Shown here: positions 1 to 10,498 of the stretch, piece after piece
Numbering within the stretch: the first letter of the stretch is position 1
Layout of the letters: each line of letters begins with the position of its first letter
NCBI GenBank assembly: GCA_963971575.1
Contig: OZ020615.1
Coordinates: forward strand, 63,931,379 to 63,995,378
Length of the DNA stretch: 64,000 bases
Direction: 5' to 3'
Source of the DNA: Liopterus haemorrhoidalis
Lineage: Eukaryota > Arthropoda > Insecta > Coleoptera > Dytiscidae
Program-made: the position numbers and the translations under genes
The notes under the pieces: model-generated
The model's input: only the letters and a program-made list of their open reading frames with translations
What the model was told of the DNA's origin: nothing
Databases searched by the model: none

Positions 1-390
1 CAGAGTAGAAATAACTTGGCCTAATATTTTCTAACAGAGATATTATTTATCATGACCATGGAAACGTTACATATAAGTATGAAAAAATTGAGACAGAAAA
101 TTTTTTAAAAATTTTACAAAAATTTTTCGAAATTTTTCGTTTTACCAAAGAATGTCTCAAACAAAAGTTATTAGTTATTGCTTTTATAGCAACTTTTGTT
201 AAATAAGTTTTTTCGAAATATTTTTCTGTTGCTAAATATTCGCAAAAATCGTAAAATCGTCACGAGTAAACTCCCATTTTTAGTCAACCGATTTTTACCA
301 AAAGTTGATCAACTTGTGTCATTGATGTCAAAAGCTTAAATATGCAGTTTCATAAAAATCCTTTTAGCCGAATTTGCTCTGCACGTGTAC

Positions 391-424
<34 letters not shown>

Positions 425-563
425 AGACCGACAGACATCATGCTAAAAATAGTCAAAACGTTATGTAGGGACCTCAATTCGTGGAGATCCATCGAAATCT
501 CGAAATGTCAAAATCGGTATGATCACAATACCTCCCTTATATATGTTGACGGTCGGTAAAAAA
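1..563 (-). mobile_element. Family B (Helentron-like) copy B1, cut by window start
   Basis: Repeat shared with 28138-28771, 30009-30731 and 54763-55577. Read on the minus strand it begins at TTTTTTACCGACCGTCAAC (near 563), carries a degenerate (TCTG)n tract at about 391-438 and runs off the window before its 3' hairpin end. The small open frame across the tract is a by-product of the microsatellite. Non-autonomous: no transposase is visible. Family identity rests on architecture, not on a protein. Confidence 0.7.
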
Positions 564-570
564 TATATTT

Positions 571-810
571 AAGAAAAGTTGCTAAAAAAGCAATAACTAA
601 CAACTTTTATTTGACACATTTTTCGATAAAACGAAAAAAATTTGAATATTTCGTAATTTTTTCATACTTATATGTAACGTTTCCATGGTCATGATACATA
701 TCTGTTAGAAAATATTAGGCCAAGTTATTTCTACTCTGCTAGTAGAATGTATTTTATACAAGTACTTTATGATGGCGGTCGGTCCTGTGGTGGCAACAGC
801 TGATTTTTTT
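571..810 (+). mobile_element. Inverted 3' portion of family B
   Basis: This segment is the reverse complement of the first ~200 bases of the window and extends further, to the true 3' end: GGTCGGTCCTGTGG, the hairpin CTGTGG/CCACAG (here slightly decayed) and CAGCTGATTTTTTTTT. Together with 1-563 it forms a foldback of about 800 bp. It may be a second copy inserted tail to tail, because other B copies lack this arm. Confidence 0.65.
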
Positions 811-1272
811 TTATTGTTTTCATTTTTAAACTTTATAAAAGCAGTGAAAAATGATGTTAAAAAATAAAAATCATCCTCTCCAAATAGCATATTATAAGAA
901 TTTATATCTGTTATGAATAAAAATATTCAGAAGGTGTCTCGTTTTTTTGATGTCTGCTACTTTTTTGCTATATCTCGACTTATAATAGCTAGTATCAATA
1001 AATTTTGTCATCGTGGGTGACACAACAAACATCTGTTTTTAAGAAAACGTTTAATTATACAAATAAAGATATTAATTAATACAAAAATTGGGAAACAGGA
1101 TAAAAATTCCAATTATTTTTAATATAGATAGCCAATAAAAGATGTTAAAAATAATAATAACATAAATTTTGGATACTTCTTCAGACAGAAGAGTTTTTTG
1201 AATTTATATAATAAAAATAATAATAAAAAATAATACGTTCCCAACACCTAGATAGGTGTATAAGGGGTGAGA
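811..1272. other. No gene seen
   Basis: AT-rich DNA without a convincing frame, RNA gene or terminal repeat. The short frames here are AT-rich and stop-bounded on both strands. Confidence 0.5.
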
Positions 1273-1285
1273 AGGTAAATTCTTT

Positions 1286-1439
1286 TTTTTTTTTTAATTT
1301 ATTTTTGGACTTAGCTACTGAGGCCATTATCCAGATGTATTTTATTTTATTGAAAAATTCCATGCCATAACCGGGATTCGAACCCGAGCCCTCATGGCCT
1401 AGAAGTCAGTACACTAACCACTACGCCATGGTGACCGGT
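1286..1439 (-). mobile_element. tRNA-derived SINE with 13-bp target-site duplication
   Basis: On the minus strand the head is tRNA-like: an A-box region ATGGCGTAGTGGTTAGTG, then a clean B box GGGTTCGAATCCC with paired T-arm flanks (CTCGG/CCGGT type). A short body follows and the element ends in an A-rich tail (T-run at 1284-1296 on plus). AGGTAAATTCTTT occurs at both 1273-1285 and 1440-1452, a 13-bp target-site duplication. A head with Pol III boxes, an A tail and long TSDs defines a SINE moved by a LINE. It is unrelated to the tRNA-like modules inside family A. Confidence 0.85.
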
Positions 1440-1589
1440 AGGTAAATTCTTTGTTTCTAGACCTCCGGCAAAGTCACGTGGTTATTGTGACGTTTCGACG
1501 CGTCCTATTATCCCTGTATTAATAGGTACTCATTTATAAGTATTAAATACTTGAGGCTGAGTCGACCCCAGAGCTGTCTTCACAATATC

Positions 1590-1900
1590 GGAAGATAAAA
1601 ATCCGAAATACAAAAATACAAAATACATAAATGATTTTCTGTTGTTTCTTTAGTATCTTCGTCAACCGCTGTTATTGCAGTATCGTCTGCGAAAGTAGCT
1701 ATTGTTGCTTTGTTTATTATTGAGATGTCGCTGGTGTACAGTATAAAGTATTGTCCCCAATACACTACCCTGTGGTACCCCTGCTTTAATTTTGTACAGA
1801 TTGGAGTATTCATCTTCTTGCTTAACACTGAATAGTCTTTCCGCAATGTAAGACTTCAGATGTTCAACATATAAAAACCGTAAACAATTTAGGATTGATA
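1590..1900 (-). pseudogene. Jockey-like reverse transcriptase fragment, frameshifted
   Basis: Two overlapping minus frames together show the RT core: the GVPQGSVLG turn in one, and LYTSDI followed by ATFADDTAI (the catalytic FADD box) in the other. A frameshift separates them. Similar in kind to the Jockey remnant at 6.6 kb. Only about 100 residues of a ~900-residue RT remain. Confidence 0.75.
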
Positions 1901-1904
1901 TAGT

Positions 1905-2540
1905 CAATATGGAATGCCCATCGTAAGTTTTGATGAATAACTATACCTAAAAATTTGACAGTTGTTAATTGTGTTAATGACGGCGAGCCAGTTGTACGTA
2001 TGAGGGGAATACTAGTTAATGGTGCTTGAGGATTGTGGATATATATAAATGAGGTTTTTCCTTTATTTGAGAGAAGTTTATTATCCTCACACCAGTTATT
2101 AAAAGTTAAGAAAGAATTATTTGCAGAATTAATAGAGTCGGTGAAATTTGATTTATTAACAAGATTTGTATCATCCGCGTATTGACTTATTATTCCGCCA
2201 GGTGGAAAATGACCATCAAGATCATTTACATATAACAAAAAAAGCATAGGTCCTAAAATGGTACCGTGCGGCACTCCAGTATGAGATTTACGAGTGTCAG
2301 ATTTATAAATTTGATTATTAGAATTTAAGGACACTAACTGAGACATATTTTGTGTAAAAGACATAATCCACTGATTAGCAATTCCCGTGATACCTAATGT
2401 ATTTAATTTTGACGATAAAATTTCAAGATTGATGCAGTCAAAAGCTTTGGAAAGATCGAAGAGCATTCCTAAGCAATGGCATTTCTTGTCCATTCTTGAA
2501 TAAATATTTTGAAGAAAAGAAAAAGTTTTTCCATGTTTAC
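1905..2540 (-). pseudogene. CR1/L2-type non-LTR reverse transcriptase fragment
   Basis: The minus frame shows ordered RT motifs: FDLSKAFDCINLEIL (first catalytic Asp), GVPHGTILGPMLFLLYVNDL, then the catalytic box QYADDTNLV, then NNWCEDNKLLSNKGKT and VKFLGIVI of the thumb. The catalytic Asp residues are present, but the fragment lacks the endonuclease and both ends. The open frame continues upstream into unrelated repeat DNA (family A and another RT tail), so its length of 331 codons is misleading. Confidence 0.8.
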
Positions 2541-2554
2541 AAAAAAAAATTTGA

Positions 2555-2705
2555 TCTTGTGTCATAGACCTCGTTTCGTCCCATTTCATCCCTCTTCTTG
2601 ATGCCGCTTTTTGAATTCCATTTTTCCACGTTCTTCTTGGTCTTCCTCTGAACTTTCTTTTAGGTGTCCTTGCTTCAAAAACAATTTCTGGTTCTCTTTT
2701 ATGGT
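2555..2705 (-). pseudogene. C-terminal tail of a second non-LTR retrotransposon
   Basis: The minus-strand peptide KRKFRGRPRRTWKNG followed by KWDETRSMTQDQ matches the conserved tail (GRPR.RW, then W..A.DR.RW) of RTE-like and related RT proteins. A similar tail lies at 48.9-49.2 kb. It abuts family A copy A1 at 2701. Confidence 0.6.
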
Positions 2706-3768
2706 TTTTAGGGTTTTGTAGGTATGACCAAAAAACCCTTATACCGTCATTTTGTCGTCTGTCTGTCTGTCTGTCTGTCTGTTCGGTAAAAATTGTAGCC
2801 AAACGGCTAAACCTAGAGAGTTGAAATTTGGCATGCTTACACAACTTTTTGACCCGCACATAGGAAAAATACTAAAACATCTAAAAAACATATCCCCCTA
2901 AAAATATAAGCAAATATATGCTCATCGAAAAAAAAATATTTTTTTACAGTTCTGTGTAGGGTATCAAATGAAAGCCCTTGGTACATGGAAAACGATCAAA
3001 ATTTTATTTTTGCAAAATAAATTATTTTGAGGCGATTTTTGCCAAAATTGTGCAGAAAAAAAATTGTCCCACACCCTGTAGCCCAGATGGTTTAAACTAA
3101 AAATCTGAAAAAATTCTAAGTAATGTACATTGGTGTGAGCCGGAATAGTACAACAGGAATTTTTGATCAGATTATGTTTTCGGAAAATAACTCATTTTTT
3201 GTGTTTTTAACTAAAATATGTAAAATATTTAATCGGCTATTTAACATTGTAAACGAGTGAACCTGCGTAGTACAGTCGTAACGTTGACGCTTCGTGAGTT
3301 GAAACTACTGTAAGAAACTACTGTTCGAATCCCGTCAATTTTTATTTTTTGTTTTTTTTTTTGCATTTTTATTTTGTTTAAATTATTTTGTCAAAATTCT
3401 AGTTATATTTTGGCAAATGTTGCATTTAATTTTTAAAAGCGTAAATTTAATAACCAGTGGAAAGTGTTGAAATTATAATTTAATTCTATGTTTGAATGTA
3501 TACGAAATCAGAGGGGCGGAGTTTATGACTTAAATAACCAATGGAAGCCGTAGGCGCAATTTTCAAAATATTAGTGAACCTTGCTATATAAAAAAATACT
3601 GTAAATATTTAGAAACCCAAATAATGGTATTAGGCATTCGAATTAAAATTAATAAAAAAATATTTTAACACAAAATTTGTTTTGGCATTCCAAATAATCA
3701 TCATTCACTTACTAAATACCTGCGAAACTCTGAAATGTGTGAAAATTCACACTTCACATAATTTTTTC
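2701..3768 (+). mobile_element. Family A copy A1 (Helentron-like)
   Basis: Starts TTTTTAGGGTTTTGTAGGTA, has a short (TCTG)n tract at about 2758-2782, then the conserved body. Its 3' end carries the subterminal inverted repeat CCTGCGAAA-CTC, the hairpin GTGTGAA-AA-TTCACAC and CTTCACATAATTTTTT. No protein is encoded. The peptide read across the 5' end recurs only because the DNA is repeated. Confidence 0.8.
3262..3340 (+). other. tRNA-like Pol III module of A1 (type 1, Ala-like)
   Basis: A-box-like TAGTACAGTCGTAACG at 3268-3283 and B box GTTCGAATCCC at 3323-3333, followed at once by runs of T (TTTTTATTTTTT and longer), which would act as Pol III terminators. Closely similar modules are in A3 and A8. 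No acceptor stem pairs convincingly, so this is tRNA-derived rather than a functional tRNA. Confidence 0.65.
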
Positions 3769-4029
3769 TACATTGCTCTGCTTTGGAGAACATCCCAAAA
3801 TAAGTTTAAAAAACTATGGATTTGTTTTGTAAGGAAGAACTTTACCAAAAAGGTGTAAACTAGTATAATTAATAGTTTTATTTTAGAATAGGACACATAT
3901 TTTTTATCTATTGATCCAAAACGTGAAAACACATATTTTTCAGCAATCATAACAAAAAGTAGTAGACAAGTAAAAAGCTGTGAAAACTCATACTTTCATG
4001 AAATAATCCAACAGTTGTAAATCTTTGAA

Positions 4030-4290
4030 GTGGGTGCGATTTACCTCGCCCGCCCCCCTGTCCCTCCATGATCTCTCCCCGCTGTAAACGGGCGGCAAAC
4101 TCATTTGCATGGAGATGAGTCTGTCACGGCATTGTAGCGCCGTAGAGCGTCTGGGAGCAGCGTCGCGGCGCTAGTGGGTGCTCCTCCCACTCTCCACGAC
4201 CTTATCATTTGTCAGGGCATCACGTGGGGGCGGTTGAAAGAGGGGGTGGAAAGTTCACTTGGCCTGATTGCGGGCGCCCACTATAATCCG
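4030..4290. promoter_or_regulatory. GC-rich island with octamer, E-box and GC-box motifs
   Basis: About 260 bases of clearly higher GC than the surroundings. It contains ATTTGCAT at about 4110 (octamer), CACGTG joined to GGGGGCGG at about 4222-4233 (E-box plus GC box) and several short GC palindromes (GCGCC/GGCGC). No open frame runs through it. It could be a promoter or CpG island of a gene outside view, or part of an unrecognised repeat. Function is inferred from motifs only. Confidence 0.35.
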
Positions 4291-4435
4291 CTATTGCTCC
4301 TAAATATTTTATTAACGGAAAAGCTATATTAGTTTATAGGTATTCCATGGGCGGTTACCACCTAAAAACTTATTAATATTTATAATAAACAGTGGCGTGC
4401 GTACGAAAACTTACCATTAGCCATACAATTACACG

Positions 4436-5125
4436 TGACCTAAACTATTTTGAGGCTATTTTTGCGAAAATTGTGCAAAAAAAAATTTGTCCCACATCCT
4501 GTAGCCCAGATCGTTTAAACTAAAAATCTTAAAAAAATCTAAGTAGTGTACATTTGTGTGAACCGGAATAGTACAATAGGAATTTTTGATCAGATTATGT
4601 TTTCGGAAAATAACGCATTTTTTGTGTTTTTTGCTTGACCATGTAAAGTATTTAATAACTTATGTAACAAAGCAAGCCAGCATGCTTTCATGGTGTAATG
4701 GTTAGCGTTCTCGCGTTCTAATTTGCAAACTAGGGTTCCGGTCTCGAGACAATTTTATTTTTTTTGTTTTTTTTTTCATATTTATTTTGTTTAAATTGAT
4801 TTTTCAAAATTCTAGTTATATTTGGGCAAATGTTGCATTTAATTTTTAAAAGCGTAAATTTAATAACCGGAGTTATGACTTAAAACAATCAATGAAAGCC
4901 ATAGGGGCAATTTTCAAAATCTTAATGAACCTTGCTATATATATAAAAAAAACTGCACATATTTAGAAACCTAAATAATGGTATCAGGCATTTGAATTAA
5001 AATTAATAAAAAAAAAATAATATAAAATTTGTTTTGGCATCCCAAATAATCATCATTCACTTACTAAATATCTGCGAAACCCTGAAATGTGTGAAAATTC
5101 AAACTTCACATCAATTTTTTCTGGA
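4436..5125 (+). mobile_element. Family A copy A2, 5' truncated
   Basis: Joins the family consensus inside the body and lacks the AGGGTTTTG start and the (TCTG)n tract. It ends with the family hairpin and CTTCACATCAATTTTTT. Two further 3' ends follow downstream in the same orientation, giving a cluster of three A tails within 1.4 kb. Confidence 0.75.
4684..4752 (+). other. tRNA-like Pol III module of A2 (type 2, Gln-like)
   Basis: TTTCATGGTGTAATGGTTAG resembles the 5' half of eukaryotic tRNA-Gln, with an A box at 4691-4708. A B-box-like GGGTTCCGGTCTCG lies at 4733-4746, 42 bases later as in a real tRNA, and is followed by ATTTTATTTTTTTTG. It is clearly different from the A1 module although it sits at the same place in the element. 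Confidence 0.65.
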
Positions 5126-5142
5126 TAATGAAAAAACTTTAA

Positions 5143-5412
5143 ACTTCAGAATCAGGGCGGAGTTATGATTTTAAACAAACAATGGAAGCCATAGGCGCAA
5201 TTTTCAAAATCTTAATGAACCTATATAAAAAAAAAAAAAATACTGCACATATTTAGAAACTTAAATAATGGTATTAGGCATTCGAATTAAAATTCATAAA
5301 AAAATATTTTGACATAAAATTTGTTTTGGCATCCCAAATAATCATTCAGTTACTAAATACCTGCGAAACCCTGAAATGTGTGAAAATTCACACTTCACAT
5401 CAATTTTTTTTG
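5143..5412 (+). mobile_element. Family A 3' fragment
   Basis: Begins at the conserved GGCGGAGTTATGA and runs to the terminal hairpin and CATCAATTTTTTTT. Only the last quarter of the element is present. Confidence 0.7.
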
Positions 5413-5595
5413 TGATCTTTTATACATTTTCTGTGATTTTTGTTCATTTTCTGTGATTTTTACTTGCCCGACCTTAATATATAAGGGGCAAGTATTGTAA
5501 TCGCGAAAATTTTCGATGTCGAGATTTTGACTGATGACCACGTTTCATGGTCGAGGGAATCCAAAAAACCTATTTTCGAAGTGCCGTCCGTATGT

Positions 5596-5848
5596 GTGTT
5601 TCTATATAGAAACCTAAATAATGGTATTAGGTATTCGAATTAAAATTAACAAAAAAATATTTTAACATAAAATTTGTTTTTAAAGCTCTTAGATTAATAG
5701 ACGATAAATTATTTTAAAAATATCGTTCATTTTGCCGTGATTACTACAAAGCAAAATTTGTTCTACACACTTAGCATGCCGCCTTCACTTATTATATACC
5801 TGCGAAACCCTGAAATGTGTGAAAATTCACACTTCACATCAATTTTTA
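5596..5848 (+). mobile_element. Chimeric family A 3' fragment with variant (type II) end
   Basis: The first ~95 bases match the usual A body (CCTAAATAATGGTATTAGG). From about 5690 the sequence switches to a different segment (GATTACTACAAAGCAAAATT and following) before rejoining the common terminal CCTGCGAAACCCTGAAATG hairpin. The same variant segment is seen at 28890-29004 and, reversed, in A10. Two 3' subfamilies therefore share one terminus. Confidence 0.65.
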
Positions 5849-6565
5849 GTTACATACATTTAGCTAGAAAAAATGCTAGCCTTGTTTTTCGAGAAATGGT
5901 TTAGGGCCTTAAAAAATTAACTTGCTCAGGATCCTTTTATGGATAAGGCTGTACCTGATTCTAATTAACATTAAAAATATCTACGATCTATCAATCCAAA
6001 ACCAGGAAAAAGTGAGACATAAAATATTTTAAGGAGAAAATTCTAGATATTTTTGAATTGTTCGTTTTCCATGCCCTTATCAGTTGAAAACAAATAGAGC
6101 GTCGCGATTGTCGGTACCTGAAGATAAGAAACCTTGATACGATATTACTTTTTTGACTTCTCATAACCGCATTCCAGGCTTGTAGTGTTCAAGGAAACAA
6201 CCTTTTAAAAATTAAAATGACAGTGATGTCATTTCTGATCAACTAACATGAATAGATGTAAACCTGATCAATGCTTATACTCGTATTTTATTTCTCCGAT
6301 TACCATATACATTTCCGTTTACAATAAAAAATTGTTAATATCTGTTTTGACAACTTTATTTATTAGAAAAAAAATTATATAACAATCTATATTAGAATTA
6401 CTACAGTTGTATTAAAGTTTAAAAGGATACTGGGCTGGGCCAAAGGATTTCAATGAATGCGGAGGAAGAAATTGGCAAATGTCAAAACAATAATCTTGAA
6501 GCCTTGTTTACTTGTTTTACTTTTTAACCATCCTTTTTAATAAAATCTTCTTAGTCACAAAAGAT
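5849..6565. other. No gene seen
   Basis: AT-rich, without frames, terminal repeats or RNA signals that I can support. Confidence 0.5.
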
Positions 6566-6569
6566 ACAG

Positions 6570-7930
6570 AATGCTACCCAATCATTAGTTTGGGTTTCGT
6601 AAAAATTTATCAACGATTCAGCAAGCCCATTGAATAGTAAATAAGAGCCTTGAATAGAAGAAATATTGTGCTGCCGTATTTCTTGAAGCATTTGATAAAG
6701 TGTGGCATACAGGTCTGCTTTATAAACTAAAAAATCTCCTATCCAGCAATTATTACTTTCTTTTTAAGTCCTACTTGACAGATAGAAATTTCTCAGTTAA
6801 TGACAATGATGCCCTATCAATTTACTATCCCATAACATCTGGTGTTCCTCAAGGTAGTGTACTTGGGCCATTCCTTTACTTACTTTATACTGCAGATATA
6901 CCTGAGACAGACGACACTATGATAGCTGCATTTTCTGATGCCGTTGCTATACTATCAACAAACGATGATCCTAACGAAGCTTCTGCAATTCTTCAAAGTC
7001 ATTTAAATCTTATAAACGATTGGTACAATAAATGGAGAACCAAAGTAAATCAGTCTAAATCTGTCCAAGTCACGTTTACAACCAGACTCAGTACTTGCCC
7101 ACAAGTAACAATCAACGACATTCCAGTTCCCATAAAAACTGAAGTAAAATACCTTGGATTGTATTTGGACCAACGATTGACCTGGAGTAAACACATACAA
7201 GCCAAACGTTAGACCTAAAATTTCGCCAAATGTACTGGCTTCTTGGTAGAAAATCAAAATTATCAGTTTCAAATAAAATTTTGCTTTATAAGACCATACT
7301 CAAGCCCATATGGTCGTATGGATTTTAATTAGGGTATGTGCCAAGCCGACCAGATTGAAAATAATACATCGATTCCAATCAAAAGCGCTTTGAGCTTTAG
7401 TGAATGCACCTTGGTATGTCTCAAATAGAATGATCCATGAAGACCTCAAAATCTAGGGTTACCATTCGTCCCGCTTTTTGCGGGATAGTCCCGCATTTTT
7501 ACTGGGCGTCCCGCATTAATATGCGTCCCGCAAAAGTCCCGCATTCTAACATTTTGTCCCGCATTGTAACTTGTATTTGAGGACCTTTTGTTTTTTTTTG
7601 CTCTTTACTTGGATTTTGGGAGGTGAGGACCTTTTTTTTTGCTCTTCACTTGGATTTAGGAGGTGAGGACCTTTTTTTTGCTCTTCACTTGGATTTGGGA
7701 GGTGAGGATATTATATTTGGGTGACGACCTTTTTTTGCTCCGTCCCGCATTGCCTTCTTAAGAAAATGGTCACCCTATCAAAATCCCTTTCATCACGGAA
7801 GAAATTCATACAATTGCCAACAAATACCAAGACCGACTCATTGGACATGAGAATGAACATGTGGGAAATTTAATAAATGACCTCGACAATAGAAGGTTAA
7901 AAAGACCAAACGACCTACCGAAACACTGAA
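6570..7930 (+). pseudogene. Jockey-like RT remnant split by a hAT MITE
   Basis: Conserved order: HQFGFRKNLSTIQ, AFDKVWHTGLLYKL, SGVPQGSVLGPFLYLLYTAD, then the catalytic region as AAFSDAVAIL, then NDWYNKWRTKVN and KYLGLYLDQRLTWSKHI. The expected FADD box is FSDA, so one catalytic Asp is lost. Frameshifts follow 7210; the RT tail then continues (WLLGRKSKLS in another frame) up to 7453 and resumes after the inserted MITE at 7778 (SLSSRKKF..NKYQDRL type sequence). Non-functional. Confidence 0.85.
7454..7777. mobile_element. hAT MITE with 8-bp TSD inside the Jockey remnant
   Basis: Terminal inverted repeats TAGGGTTACC / GGTCACCCTA. TCAAAATC is duplicated at 7446-7453 and 7778-7785, an 8-bp TSD as in hAT. 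The interior has repeated CCCGCATT/TCCCGC words followed by about four units of the GAGGACCTTTTTTTTGCTC repeat also found at 8.9, 10.3, 29.5, 35.2, 36.9 and 45.4 kb. Removing the insert restores the RT remnant. Confidence 0.9.
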
Positions 7931-8807
7931 GACAGTGATATATAAGGAAAAACGTCACTGGATATTTTCCTTACATGCCGACTACTTTCAACTAATTTAC
8001 TAAATACTCGCAATGAAATAAAATTTTTTAAAAATCAAAAAAAAATCTATTGTTCTTTTATTTATTTTGTGCATTTCTGGCTAGTTTCAGTTTTACAGCG
8101 GTGTAAAAATATTCAGAATAAATATATTCGTTTTCAGAATTTAATGTTAATTAAAAATGTTCTAAACTGATTAGATATGAACTCTGATAAGATAAAACTA
8201 TAAAAAATAGCAACAATGTCATATTTTTTTGGATTATTTTTATCATATCTGTTATTAGCTAATCCAAATTTTTATCGGCTGTGTTCTTTGATGATAATTC
8301 TTTGAAATTATGTTCAACGAATTTATTCTGATAGTATGAGCGAATAAGTATATTCTCCTAAAATCTACCAGGTCGTAATTTAAGCTGAAATATTTTTTTT
8401 GGAGTAGTTTCATCGTTCTAAGAAGTGTTGTAAAATTTGTCACTTTCCAAAAGTGAACAAATGTAATAATGAATTGAAATAGTCACACGGTGTGAGTGTG
8501 TTATGTTCTCACAGCGTTCTCTCAAGTCGGAGTAGGTAAACTAACAATCTCTAATTGCACAACGTAACACACATCCTACCTACATACATACATACAGACA
8601 GACAGACCAGACAAACACACACTTCCAATCGATATTATGTCTCTATATACACTTCAAAACTTTCTCAACAACATTTTAATTCTTCTTCAATTGGAAAAAT
8701 TATGTGAAGTGTGAATTTTCACACATTTCAGGTATCTCTCCCAAATCAAAATCATTTATAGGATTTAAATTCGTTTATAGGACAGGTATGACTACCAAAA
8801 AACCCTT
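7931..8807. other. No gene; short family A fragments
   Basis: AT-rich. A minus-strand family A 3' tip with its hairpin lies at 8702-8742, and a scrap of an A 5' end (GGTATGACTACCAAAAAACC) at about 8785-8804. CATA and CAGA simple repeats lie at about 8583-8607. Nothing else is recognised. Confidence 0.5.
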
Positions 8808-8894
8808 ATTATGTCCAGAGCCGCAGTAAAGAAAACTTGCGCTAGGGGTAAAACTGCGTTTTGGCGCCCTTGGCAAATAAATGTAAGTGATAAG

Positions 8895-9188
8895 CAAAAA
8901 CAAGATTCTCACCACCCAAAATCTAGATGATGAGCAAAGAAAAAGGTCCTCACCTCGAAAATTCCAAGTGAAGAGCAAAAAAAAAAGGTCCTCACTTCCC
9001 ATATTCCAAGTGATGAGCAAAAAAAAAGGTCCTCACCTCGAAAATTCCAAGTGAAGAGCAAAAACAAAGTTCTCACTTCCCAAATTCCAAGTGAAGAGCA
9101 AAAAAAAAAGTCCTCACTTCCCAAATTCCAAGTGATGAGCAAAAAAAAGATCCTCACTTCCCCAATTTCAAGTGATGAGTAAAAAAAA
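8895..9188. repeat. GAGGACC/GGTCCTCAC tandem array (about 40-bp unit)
   Basis: About seven units of AAAAAAAGGTCCTCACTTCC followed by a short AAATTCCAAGTGATGAGC stretch. The array resumes at 10261-10395 after A3. The last A-run of this half and the first of the other half are the insertion point of A3. Minus-strand open frames here are low-complexity repeats and not genes. Confidence 0.85.
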
Positions 9189-10260
9189 AAATTGATGTGA
9201 AGTGTGAATTTTCACACATTTCAGGGTTTCGCAGGTATTTATTAACTGTGTGATGATTATTTGGGATGCCAAAACAAATTTTATGTCAAAATATTTTTTT
9301 ATGAATTTTAATTCGAATGCCTAATACCATTATTTAAGTTTCTAAATATGTGCAGTATTTTTTTTTATATAGCAAGGTTCATTAAGATTTTGAAAATTGC
9401 GCCTATGGCTTCCATTGGTTGCTTAAATCATAAGCCTCGCCCTCTAATACCTTCAAATATAGAATTAAATTATAATTTCAACACTTCCCGCTGGTTATTA
9501 AATTTACGCTTTTAAAAATTAAATGCAACATTTACCTAAATATAACTAGAATTTTGACAAAATAATTTAAACAAAATAAAAATGCAAAAAAAAAACTGAA
9601 AAGATAAAAATTGAAGGGATTCGAACACAGTTTCTTACAGTAGTTTCAACTCACTAAGCGAGAACGCTACCACTGTGCTATACAGGATCACTCTTTCATT
9701 ATGTTAAATAGCGGATTAAATATATTACATATTTTACTTAAAAACACAAAAAATGCGTTATTTTCCGAAAACATGATCTGATCAAAAATTCCTGTTGTAC
9801 TATTCCGGTTCACACCAATGTACATTACTGAGAATTTTTTCAGATTTTTAGTTTAAACCATCTGGGCTACAGGGTGTGAGACCAAATTTTTTTTTGCACA
9901 ATTTTGGCAAAAATCACCTCAAAATAATTTATTTTGCAAAAATAAAATTTTAATCGTTAATCCACGTACCAAGGCCTTTCATTTGATACCCTACACAGAA
10001 TTGTAAAAAAATATATTTTTTTTCGATGAGCATATATTTGTTTATATTTTTAGGGGGATATGTTTTTTAGATGTTTTAGTATTTTTCCTATGTGCGAGTA
10101 AGAGTTGTATAAGCATACCAATTTTCATCTCTCTAGGTTTAGCCGTTTGGCTACAATTTTTACCGAACAGACAGACAGACAGGCAGACAGACAGACAGAC
10201 TGACAGACGACAAAATGACGGTATAAGGGTTTTTTGGTCATACCTACAAAACCCTAAAAA
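9189..10260 (-). mobile_element. Family A copy A3
   Basis: Near full length, reversed: 3' end AATTGATGTGAAGTGTGAA at 9189, 5' end CCTACAAAACCCTAAAAA at 10260, (CAGA)n at about 10167-10208. Inserted in an A-run of the GAGGACC array, so it is younger than the array. Confidence 0.85.
9616..9690 (-). other. tRNA-like Pol III module of A3 (type 1, Ala-like)
   Basis: Reverse complement of 9665-9682 reads TATAGCACAGTGGTAGCG, very close to the tRNA-Ala A-box region (TGTAGCTCAGTGGTAGAG). The B box GTTCGAATCCC lies at 9616-9626, followed by T-runs. Same type as in A1 and A8. Confidence 0.7.
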
Positions 10261-10498
10261 GGTCCTCACCTCGAAAATTCCAAGTGAAGAGCAAAAAAAA
10301 AAGGTCCTCACTTCCCAAATTCCAAATGATGAGCAAAAAAAGTTCCTCACTTCCCAAATTTCAAGTGATGAGCAAAAAATAAAGGTCCTCACTTTCGCAA
10401 TGTGATCGCAATTCCCCTTAGTCAAGCTCATCGGCGCCCTTTTCCTTAGTGCGCTAGGCGCCATCGCCCCCCCCCCCTACTGTGGCTCTGATAATGTC

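Larger units (their letters stand above)
8816..10490. mobile_element. hAT-like element carrying a tandem array and family A copy A3
   Basis: Ends are CAGAGCCGCAGTA and TACTGTGGCTCTG. The flanks are ATTATGTC (8808-8815) and ATAATGTC (10491-10498), an 8-bp duplication with one mismatch. Next to the ends are GCGCTAGGGG / AGTGCGCTAGGCGCC segments with GGCGCCC words. The interior is the GAGGACC array, split by A3. Without A3 the element is about 600 bp. Related copies lie at 35.0 and 36.8 kb. No transposase; it would depend on a hAT enzyme supplied elsewhere. Confidence 0.75.

Noticed and set aside
1864..2859. A 331-codon protein as a single gene
   Set aside because: It fuses family A DNA, one retrotransposon tail and a CR1/L2-type RT core that happen to stay in frame.
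8895..9188. CRISPR-like array
   Set aside because: Units are adjacent tandem repeats of about 40 bp with no unique spacers, in a eukaryotic setting.
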